NCBI GenBank assembly: GCA_017562135.1
Contig: QEYB01000365.1
Span: 1 to 17,339 of the forward strand
Source: Dipylidium caninum
Taxonomy: Eukaryota > Platyhelminthes > Cestoda > Cyclophyllidea > Dipylidiidae
Direction of reading: 5' to 3'
Length of the DNA stretch: 17,339 nucleotides
Every line of letters starts with the position of its first letter. The stretch's first letter is position 1. The position numbers were made by a program, and so were the translations under genes. Of the stretch, positions 9,423-17,339 are shown piece by piece. A model generated the notes under the pieces. That model worked only from the letters and a program-made list of their open reading frames with translations. It did no database searches and had not been told where the DNA came from.

Positions 9423-10471
9423 GGGCACGGAAAGTAATAAGTGCTATAGACGCAGTTTCTTTATGCTGTGAATGTCTCAAAAGCAAAAAAAGAACAAATT
9501 GCAGCCATCGCGATCGTAAACAGCAGAATTATGTCGCGATAACCACGGATAGTCCTGGGATGAGGTGCCGCCTCCCGGAAGTCGAAGAAGTGGTCCCTGT
9601 GACTCCTGTGAGCAATATCAAAAGCGTATGATAACGAGGCTGTGCAGAGAGAAACGGACTGCGACACTATTGTTTACTAGGGTAGTTGATAGTGGAGAAG
9701 CAGGACATATCTTCTACACCTTCATATCTACTTCTATTTTCGGCCAGGAGGATCCATGCGCGACGGCACATTCGTGAGAGGATTGTACAACTGCATCTTA
9801 AGATTCCTCTATGCAGTCGACGAGGGCAGCGATAAAATCGGACAAAACGCTCCTGCCTAACAGTGAGAGAGACGACTCTCACTCGCTTGCGCAAGACGAA
9901 TCCTGGCGACGTGGGGGCGGGGCTGATGCCTATACCGTGTAGAAGGTTGAAGTGAAGGGATGAGGGTGGCACCTCCGTGATGTAGGCACATGGCAGACTA
10001 AGACTGGAGCTTCTCGTCGCCAGAGGAGGAAAGCTTCACCACCCAAAACTCACCGCTGAATGGCTACATCACGTCTTTTTGGCACAGAAAGTCGGTCACG
10101 AATTTCCTTCCCGGTTGTGTTCCTCAATGAAGCCTTGCTTTCCGACGTCTCTGATGCAGAGGAAAATGGCCACTAAGTGCGTCGAGGTAGTAATGGTGAA
10201 GTAGAGGTTGTACAGGTATTGATCTATCTGCCTCCAGACACTAGACCTTAGCTAGCACTTACACCCCATTGAACACAAAATCGCAATATTGATACGACGC
10301 AATGAAACGTGTTTAAACCTGCACGCTTTCATGGTCGGAGTTGGAGGGAAGCCTTCGTGCTGAAGCCTTAAATAGGTTCAAATGTCGATCAGCTTCTTTT
10401 GACTGCTGCTCAGACTGTACACAGGAGCGGCACTTAATTATGGCAGAGAGTAAGAATAGTCTCATCTCTCA
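9423..10471. other. No supportable gene; unassigned DNA
   Basis: Minus-strand frames at 9461-9667 (with a hydrophobic run ILLFTIAMAAICSFFAF that could span a membrane) and 9667-9972 are open and near acceptor-like CTCACAG and TCACTGTTAG sites. I could not join them in phase to the candidate exons at 9422-8725, so they are not called. Otherwise nothing was seen. Confidence 0.4.
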
Positions 10472-10577
10472 GTCTGGTCCCTGGCGAGATAACTGGTCAA
10501 CTGTGGCCGGATGTCAGTTGAAGAGTTTCATTCACAGGCCGATGTCTTCTCAACTGAAACTCCGCTTGTCACTCACT
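10472..10577 (+). repeat. Dispersed repeat, copy 2
   Basis: The plus strand matches the minus strand of 4602-4708 at roughly 80 percent identity by eye across about 105 bases, with the longest exact block ACTGGTCAACTGTG. The two copies are thus inverted and about 5.8 kb apart. It lies directly upstream of a segment with faint similarity to a reverse-transcriptase end, so the repeat may derive from that element. Confidence 0.7.
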
Positions 10578-10593
10578 ACATGGGCAAGAGTGG

Positions 10594-10700
10594 ATACGAC
10601 AGATTGATGCATTTGAAAGAATGTTGGTAGACGGTAACACGATACCCACCTGAATTGGAATTATAAGTGGAACATGTGGTTCGGCCACATTCTCGGCACA
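10594..10700 (+). mobile_element. Possible remnant of a non-LTR retrotransposon reverse transcriptase C-terminus
   Basis: Two short peptides in different frames resemble, in the right order, conserved spots at the C-terminal end of RTE/CR1/Jockey-type reverse transcriptases. IRQIDAFERMLV (10594-10629) recalls the usual R-R-L-x-x-F-x-R-R-C-L-R segment. KWNMWFGHILGT (10665-10700) recalls the L-R-W-x-G-H-V-L-R motif. They are separated by a stop and a frame change. The catalytic domain was not seen. Both peptides are short, so this is only a suggestion. If correct, it is an old, dead fragment. Confidence 0.3.
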
Positions 10701-10730
10701 ATAGGCCTTTCGCAAGAGCTTTCTCGTCGT

Positions 10731-11283
10731 GGCTGCCAAAGTGCTCTGCTAGCACATTGCCTTCGTGCAGGCTTGGAAGATTGCGGCGTGCAAAAAGCTA
10801 GCGATACATATTCGCTGGTGATAGTGTCTTTTCGAGAAGAAGTCATTTGCTATGGACCATTGAGCAGGTTAACATCGTTTAGCATTCAGCCGGTTTCTTT
10901 TTCATAGCCTCATTTTCAGAATAATAGAAGGATTGTGTTCACTCTCTCTTCCACCTCGAGGAACACCTCCACTTTGTCTTTTCCGCCTCTTCACTCCATC
11001 AACACGCACATGAGACGAGAACATGCTCGACTCAACGCGTTTTTCACAATAGACAGTCTCGTCGGCTTCACGAATTCGCGATCGTACGTGGAGAGGATGC
11101 GGAGTCGGAAATAGGCAATTACTGGAGACACTTAGTAAAATGAGGCCACTGGTTTTTCGGGAGGCAGTTAACAATCGTTGACACAGAGGTGGTTCTTCTC
11201 CTTAGGGCAACTGGCCTGCAGATTGCGGTTGTACGGACAAATTGGCTCGCGTCCATCCATCCGCCCACGTCTGAGGGGCTCAG
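10731..11283. other. No supportable gene; unassigned DNA
   Basis: A 90-codon minus-strand frame (10902-11174) and a 77-codon plus-strand frame (10674-10907) are open without recognisable features. Nothing else was seen. Confidence 0.45.
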
Positions 11284-11488
11284 GTGGCGTTAGAACTACT
11301 TCGCAATGAAGTAAGTGAAGTAATCAGAGGCGTGGTGACGAGAGTCGAGGCAGAGGGTTGTAGTGAAATGTCCAGTGTCTATGATCGCCTGTTAAGCTGG
11401 CAAGATGGTGGTGGCGACCGTGTGGGCTTTCACTACCACTGTGTCCATCAAACGTATGCATGCCTGCAGTTTGTCGAGAATTTTGGCA
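11284..11488 (+). CDS. Candidate penultimate exon, unknown protein
   Basis: A plus-strand piece preceded by GGGCTCAG and followed by a textbook GTAAGT donor at 11489. The frame opens at 11275, after a TGA. It encodes about 68 residues starting ALELLRNEVSEVIRGVVTRV, a strongly amphipathic helix-like stretch, and ending FVENFG. Exit phase is 1, which matches the entry phase of the candidate terminal exon at 11950. The acceptor is weak in pyrimidines, and a second acceptor-like TGCCTGCAG lies within the piece, so the 5' border is uncertain. No family recognised. Confidence 0.4.
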
Positions 11489-11949
11489 GTAAGTGATGCA
11501 AACCGTTCACACACTGTGCGTAGGATTGCAGGAGTGAGCATAGGACATCCTCCACTGAGGAACATCCTGCGTCACTGAGATGTTCAATTTTACAATATTT
11601 CCGCATGCACCCTCGAGTTCTCAACGTTTCCTCACCTGGCGAAGTCGTGTTGAGTGAAATCGGGTGGATTTGAAGATTGTACTTGCGAAAACATGCATCC
11701 GACAATTGCAGAAGTATGTCATTGCGGCTGAGCTTTGTAACTTGTCAACGTGAGGCCTGTGATTGCCTGACAACCGACCAGATAGCACATGCCAAGAAAC
11801 CTCAACTCACTCCGCGAAGGGACGAGGATGGAAGCTTTCACGATTGTGTAATCGACATCCTCTTCTCGTGTGCTACGTCATTTGCGACTTGGTTCAGAGT
11901 CTAAACTCTCTTGTGCCCACCTTCTACCCACCTACGCCTTCATGTAAAG

Positions 11950-12140
11950 ACTGTGAATACCTAGTAAATGGATGGGGTTACTGTTGTGTAAAAGACTTCT
12001 TCCGGGGCTGCGTTGACCTTTCCCACTTTGAGTATTTTCTTCGTTCACGGGACCCCGAGACTGCACGAAAACTGGCTGCAGACTTGCGTGAGCTGCTTCA
12101 TCATCTCTTCCACGACCAATTGACCGGCGATACAGAGTAG
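11950..12140 (+). CDS. Candidate terminal exon, unknown protein
   Basis: The exon follows a pyrimidine-rich tract (about 11903-11942) and the acceptor GTAAAG. It is joined in phase to 11488 across a 461-bp interval beginning GTAAGT. It encodes about 62 residues with a Cys-rich start (CEYLVNGWGYCC) and a highly helical, charged end (DPETARKLAADLRELLHHLF) before a TAG at 12138-12140. Third codon positions look biased toward C and T. An alternative acceptor is the CAG at 11895-11897, which keeps the frame open but breaks the phase match. No AATAAA is seen between the stop and the satellite that begins 10 bases later, so the transcript would have to end inside the array or use a non-canonical signal. 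Family not recognised. Confidence 0.45.
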
Positions 12141-12149
12141 CAAGTCTAC

Positions 12150-12206
12150 GTGGTTGGGTCGTAACCTGAGGTGGAAGAAGAGGATCACAACAAGCCGTAA
12201 TACCTC
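12150..12206 (+). repeat. Degenerate edge copy of the satellite
   Basis: GTGGTTGGGTCG near 12150 resembles GTGGTTGGGCCG of the unit, and ACAACAAGCCGTAATACCTC resembles the ACAAGTGGCAGTACGCGGTC region, with the intervening part altered. From about 12204 (CTCAATCTCCCACCC) the sequence is a clean unit. Degenerate terminal copies are expected where homogenisation by unequal exchange is weak. Confidence 0.6.
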
Positions 12207-12459
12207 AATCTCCCACCCTATCTCACATTGACTTCTTCCACTGCCCAATCGCATAGACAAAAATACTTCAAATTGGCGCATCTTGCAGACCATTCTGCAT
12301 GATTTCGGTGGAAGGCAGTGTCTTTGGGCCGAAGAAGCATTGGATGTGTGCCATTTCGCCTCACAAGTGACAGTACGCGGTCCTCAATCTCCAATTTATA
12401 TCACCTCTATCTCACATTGACTTCTTCCACTGCCAAATCGCATAGACAAAAATACTTCA

Positions 12460-13060
12460 AAATCTTCTGCCCAATTCTGCATATTCGTGACAAGGCGTGT
12501 GTTGGGCACGAACCCTTGCATATTTAGTTGCAATCGCAGTACTCAAGCCATTCTGCATGATAATCGATGAAGGCAGTGGGTTGGGCCGAAGAAGCTACTC
12601 TCATGTGTGCCACATTGACTTTTCCACTGTAAAGTAGCGTCTCAATCTCCACCCCTGTCCAATGACTTCTTCCACTGCCCATAGACAAAAATACTTCAAT
12701 TGACATAAAAATACTTCAAATTGGGCATATCTCTGCATGATATCGAAGGCAGTGTGGGCCGAAAAGGCCTTGGGGCCCATCGCCTCAACAAGTGACAGTA
12801 ATTCTCCCACCCTATCTCCCCACCCCTGACATTCTTCCACTGCCCTGCCCAAATCCGCATAGACAAAAATACTTAACAATTGGGCATCTCTTGCCAGCCC
12901 ATTCCTGCGCATTGATATCGGTGGATAGGCAGTGTTGTTGGGCTTTGGGCCGATGTGTGCCATTTCCCTCCAAAGTGGCAGAGCGCCGTCCTCAATCTCC
13001 CCTTCACATTGACTTCTGCCCAATCTAGACAAAAATACTTTCAATTGGCGCCGCATCTTG
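12460..13060 (+). repeat. Rearranged, deletion-bearing satellite copies
   Basis: Copies here are truncated or scrambled. One interval is 239 bp, containing extra sequence (ATATTTAGTTGCAATCGCAG near 12520) and a second AAAAATACTTCAA about 20 bases after the first, at 12690-12720. Others lack 10-40 bases of the unit. This contrasts with the regular spacing of about 180 bp that follows from 13360. It could be true local decay or poor consensus. Confidence 0.7.
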
Positions 13061-14149
13061 CAAGGCATGATATCGGTGGAAGGCAGTGTTGTTGGGCTTT
13101 GGCCGAAAACAAGCCTTGCATGCTGCCATTTCGCCTCACAAGTGTCCTCAATTCTCCCAACCCCTATCTCACCATTGTTCTTCCACTTGCCCAATCGGCT
13201 TAGACAAAAATACTTCAAATTGGCGCATCTTGCAGCCATTCTGGCATGATTATCGGTTGGAAGGCATAAAAAGCCTTGCATGTGTGCCATTTCGCCTCAC
13301 AAGTGGCAGTACGCGGTCCTCAATCCCTATCTCACATTGATTCTTCCACTGCCCAATCGCATAGACAAAAATACTTCAATTGGCGCATCTGGCAGCCCAT
13401 TCTGCATGATATCGTGGACAGGCAGTGTGGTTGGGCCGAAGAAGCCTTGCATGTGTGCCATTTCTCCCTCACAAGTGGCAAGTACGCGTCCTCAATCTCC
13501 CACCCTTCATATCACATTGACTTCTTCCACTGCCCAATCGCATAGACAAAAATACTTCAATTGGCGCATCTTGCAGCCCATTCTGCATGATATCGATGGA
13601 AGGCAGTGTGTTGGGCCGAAGAAGCCTGTGCATGTGTGCCATTTTCGCCTCACAGTGGCAGTACGCGGTCCTCAATCTCCCACCCTGTCTCATCATTGAC
13701 TTCTTCCACTGCCCAAATCGCATAGAAAAAAAATACTTCAAATTGCGCATCTTTGCAGCCCATTCTGCATGATATCGGTGGAAGGCAGGTTGTTTGGGGC
13801 GAAGAAGCCTTGCATGTGTGCATTTCGCTCACAAGTGGCAGTACGCGGTCCTCAATCTCCTCACCCTATCGTCTCACATTGACTTCTTCCACTGCCAATC
13901 GCATAGACAAAAATACTTCAAATTGGCGGCATCTTGCAGCCCATTCTGCATGATATCGATGGAAGGCAGTGTGTTTGGGCCGAAAAGCCTTGCATGTGTG
14001 CCTTTCGCCTCACAAGTGCAGTACGCGGGTGGTGCGGTCCTCAATCTCCACCTAAACTCACATTGACTTCTTCCACTGCCCAATCGCAATAGACAAAAAT
14101 ACTTCAATTTCTGGCGCATCTTGCAAGCCCATTCTGCGCATGATATCGA

Positions 14150-17100
14150 TGGAAGTTCAGTGGTTTGTTGGGCCCCGAAGAAAGCCTTGCATGTGTGCCA
14201 TTTCGCCCTCACAAGTGACAGTAACCGGGTCCTCAATCTCACATCTCACATTGACTTCTTCACTGCCAAATCGCCAAGAAAAAATACTTTCAATTTTTCT
14301 CGCACTTTCGCATTCCAATCAGCTATATATCGATGGAAGGACAGTGTGGTTGGCCGAAGGAAGGCCTTGCATCGTATGGCGTGTGTCTGCCCACAGCCGC
14401 AGTACGCGGTCCTCAAACTCCCCCCTATCTCACATTGACTTCTTCCACTGCCCAAATCGACATAGACAAACATACTTCCTAATTTTGGCGCATCTTTCGT
14501 GCGCATTTTGCATGATATTCCGTTGAGGCGTGTTGTTTGGGCCGAAATTCGCCTTTGCATGTGTGCCAATTTCGCCTCACAAGTGGCGCAGTACGCGGTC
14601 CTCAATCTCGACCCTACTCACATTGACTTTCTTCCACTGCGCGAAACGCAAAGACAAAAAAAAATCCAATTTCCTTCGCATTTTGCAGTCCATTCTGCAT
14701 GATATCGACTGGGAAGGCAGTGTGGTTGGGCCGAGAAGCCTTGCCATGTGTGCCATTTTTCGCCTCAATAAGCGTGCAGCACGCCGGTCCTCAATCTCCT
14801 CACCTGTCTCACATTGACTTCTTCCACTGCCAAATCGCAATAGACAAAAAATACTTCAATTTCTTCGCATTTTGCCCAATCCAATTCAGCTATGATAATC
14901 GATGGAAAGGAAGTGTTGTTGGGCGGAAAAAGCCTTTGCATGTGTGCCATTTTCGCCTCACAAGTGACAGTACGCGGTTCCTCAATCTCCCACCCTTTAT
15001 CTCACATTGACTTTCTCTCCCACTGCCAGAATCGCAGAGACAAAAAATACTTCAATTTCTCGCATTTTCGCCAAATCCCATTTATCTAGCATGATTATCG
15101 ATAGTGAAGTTACACGTGTTGGTGGGCCGAAGAAGCCTTGCATGATGTGCCATCGCCTGCACACAGTGCAGTAACGCGGTCCCTCAATACATACACACAC
15201 CCCTATCTCACCATTGACATTCTTCACTGGCCCAATCGCATAGACAAAAATACTTCAAAACATTCGGCGCATCTTGCAGTCCCAATAGTCTGCATGCATA
15301 TCGGGTGGAGGCAGTGTCCTTTTGGGCCGAAAAAAGCCTTGGCATGTGTGCCATTCGCTCACAAGTGGCAGTATCGCGGTCTCTCTCATCATCCCACTCC
15401 TATCTCAACATTCGACTTCTTCCCTTCTGCCAATCGCATAGACTAAATACTTCAACTTGGCGCATCTTTCAGTCCACTTTCATGCTTGATATCGTTGAAA
15501 GGCAGTGTTGTTGGCCCGAATGCCTTGATGTGTGCCATTTCGCCTCACAACAGTGGCAGTACGCTGTCCTTCAACTCTCTCCACCTATCTCCATTTGACT
15601 TTTCCCACGCCCAAACGCAGAGACACAAAAAAAATCAACTTTCTCCGATTTTTGCGAAGATCCATTCTGCATTGATATCGATGGAAGGCAGTGTGGTTTG
15701 GGCCGAAGGACCCTTTGCATGTGGCTCACATCTCAACTTCACAGTGGCAGCACGCGGTCCTCAATCTCCCACCCTGTCTCACATTGTCTTCTTCCAACTG
15801 CCAAATTCGCATAGACAAAAATACTTTCACTTTCTCGCATTTTGCAATCCATTCAGCATTGATATACGATTGGAGGCAGGCTTGTTGGCCGAAAAAGCCT
15901 TGCATGTGTGCCATTTCGCCTCAAGTGACAGTACGCGGTCCTCAATCTCCCACCCTATTCACATTGACTTCTTCCCTGCAATCGCAGAGAAAAAATACTT
16001 CAATTTCTCCGCATTTTGCAATCCATTCAGCCATGTATCGATGGAATGCAGTGGGTTGGGCGAAATGAAGCCTTGATGTGTGCCATTTCGCCGTCACACT
16101 CAGTGGCAAGATACGCGGTCCCTCAAACTCCCACTATCTCACATTTGACTTTCACTGCCCCCAATCCGCATAGACCCAAATACCTTCAATTTTGGCGCAT
16201 CCTTGACAGTCCCCATTGCTGCTCATGATTCGTTGAAACGCGTGTTTTGGGCCGAAATTAGCCTGCATGGTGTTCCATTCGCCTCCACAAGTGGCACAGA
16301 CGCGTCCTCAATCTCTCCCGACCCTATTTCTCACATATACTTCTCACTGCCCAACACGCCAAAGACAAAAAAAAGATCCTTATTTCCTCGCCATCTGTTG
16401 CAGTTCACCAGTTCTGCCATGAATATCGAATCTGGAAGCAGTGTGGTCTTGCGGGCCGAAGAAGCCTATGCATGTGTGGCCACTTCGCCTCACCCTGTGC
16501 ACACGCGGTCACTCACATCTCCACCCTGTCTCACATTGACTTCTCCACTGCCAAAAATCGCCATAGACAAAAATACTTCAATTATCTCGCATTTTGCAAT
16601 CCATTCAAGCATGTGATATCGAATCGGAAGGCAGTGTTGTTGGCCCGCGAACAACAGCCCATTTGGCATGTGTGCCATTTCGCTCTCACAAGTAGACAAG
16701 TACGACGTGTCTCTCAATCTCCCACCCTATCTCACATTGACTTCTGTCCATCTGCCCAATCGCATAGGACAAAAATACTTCAATTTTACGCATCTTTTCG
16801 TCCATTCTGCATGATATCGGTGGAAGCAGTGTGGTTGGGCGAAGAAGCTTGCATGTGTTGCCATTTTTCGCTCACAAAGTGCAGGCACGCGGGTCCTCAA
16901 TCTCCCATCCCTATCTCACATTGACTTCTTCACTGCCCAACGCAAAGACAAAAAAAATCCAATTTCTCGCATTTTGCAGTCCATTCTGCATGATATCGAT
17001 GGAAGCAGTTGGTTGGCGAAGAAGCCTTGCTGTGTGCCATTTCGCCTCACAAGTGGCAGTACGCGGTCCTCAATTCTCCACCCTATCTCACATTGACTTC

Positions 17101-17339
17101 TTCCACTGCCCAATCGTCGCATAGACAAAAATACTTCAAATGGGGCATCTTTTCAGTCCATTTTCAGCCGATGATATCGATGGATAGGCAGTCGTCGGAT
17201 TGAGCGCGAAGAAGCCTTCTGCATTGTGCTGCCATTTCGCCTCACAAGTGCAGCACCGTCCTCAATCCTATCTCACTGCTTCTCACTGCCATTCGGAGAC
17301 CCAAAATACTTCCAATTGCGCAATATACTACATCATTTT
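14150..17339 (+). repeat. Mixed-subtype block of the satellite
   Basis: In this block the segment after ATACTTCAA switches from the type A form (TTGGCGCATCTTGCAGCCCA) to others. Type B has CGCAAAGAC and a run of A ending ATCC instead of AAAAATACTTCAA (near 14649, 15618, 16360, 16943). Type C has TTTCTCGCATTTTGCAATCC followed by ATTCAGC (near 14271, 14838, 15036, 15810, 15984, 16562). Type D/E keeps TTGGCGCATCTTTC or CATCTTTTCGTCC; D in addition has TTCGTTGA..CGTGTT before the GGGCCGAAATT (near 14461, 16169). Spacing averages 189 bp here against about 176 bp at 12858-14088. Confidence 0.8.

Larger units (their letters stand above)
12150..17339 (+). repeat. Tandem satellite array, about 28 copies of a roughly 178-bp unit
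   Basis: The landmark CATAGACAAAAATACTT (or a close variant) recurs at about 12251, 12441, 12680, 12858, 13025, 13201, 13360, 13541, 13721, 13902, 14088, 14271, 14461, 14649, 14838, 15036, 15241, 15437, 15618, 15810, 15984, 16169, 16360, 16562, 16763, 16943, 17120 and 17295. Mean spacing is about 187 bp. The best by-eye consensus of clean copies is about 178 bp. Each unit carries, in order, CCTCACAAGTGGCAGTACGC, CTCAATCTCCCACCCTATCT, CACATTGACTTCTTCCACTG, CCCAATCGCATAGAC, a variable segment, GATATCGATGG, GGCAGTGTGGTTGGGCCGAA and GCCTTGCATGTGTGCCATTT. The array reaches the right edge, so its true size is unknown. Frames inside it are artefacts of the repeat. Confidence 0.97.

Noticed and set aside
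10674..10907. 77-codon plus-strand frame after the dispersed repeat
   Set aside because: Only its first residues resemble a reverse-transcriptase tail; the rest has no motif, so it is treated as part of a possible remnant and not as a gene.
1..12140. tRNA, rRNA or other RNA genes
   Set aside because: I looked for the GGTTCGAATCC-type T-arm and for rRNA-like conserved blocks and saw none; no specialised search could be run.
12601..13290. 229-codon minus-strand frame, the longest in the window
   Set aside because: It runs through several satellite copies. The unit is poor in stops on the minus strand, and indels between copies happen to keep a frame open. Its peptide repeats with the satellite, so it is not a gene.
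15486..16076. 196-codon plus-strand frame in the array
   Set aside because: Same cause: repeated satellite peptide (variants of CAISPH, SSISHP) with frame changes from insertion errors.
12207..17339. CENP-B box in the satellite unit
   Set aside because: TTTCGCCTCACAAGTGGC fits the left half of the box (TTCG, four bases, A) but lacks the CGGG right half. I do not call it a CENP-B site.
12207..17339. CRISPR array
   Set aside because: The repeats are contiguous units of about 178 bp, without short repeats alternating with unique spacers, and the rest of the window looks eukaryotic.

Overview
The window reads as eukaryotic, probably animal, nuclear DNA. There is no bacterial-style gene packing. 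The longest open frames in the first 12 kb are about 140 codons, possible coding pieces are short and flanked by GT/AG-type splice signals, and the last 5.2 kb is a tandem satellite. I cannot name the species. A helminth is only a guess from the style of the sequence. No protein was recognised by family, so every coding entry is a candidate exon with low to moderate confidence.

Positions 1 to about 12,140 are non-satellite DNA. They hold scattered exon-like pieces on both strands, two long poly-G runs, a pyrimidine-rich tract, three diverged copies of an unnamed dispersed repeat (4602-4708, 5689-5740, 10472-10577) and a faint, frame-broken resemblance to the end of a non-LTR reverse transcriptase (10594-10700). 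On the minus strand, pieces at about 9422-9182, 9027-8725, 8339-8209, 7969-7861, 7120-6854 and 5821-5747 look protein-like. The first two join in phase across a 154-bp intron, while others do not join directly, so the model is incomplete. On the plus strand, 11284-11488 and 11950-12140 form the best-supported pair: a GTAAGT donor, a pyrimidine-rich acceptor, matching phase and a stop at 12138-12140.

Positions 12,150 to the right edge are a tandem array with about 28 copies of a unit of roughly 178 bp (mean observed spacing about 187 bp). It starts with a degenerate edge copy only 10 bp after the candidate terminal exon. The first block (about 12.2-14.2 kb) is made of one monomer type (A). The rest (about 14.2-17.3 kb) mixes at least three further types (B, C, D/E) in a partly ordered, higher-order arrangement. 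Copies differ from one another mostly by single-base insertions and deletions, which points to uncorrected long-read sequence in this part of the assembly. Frames called inside the array are therefore not genes.

The most interesting content is the satellite: its nucleosome-like length, its subtype order, the inverted arms that bracket its variable segment, and its abrupt junction with a possible gene end.
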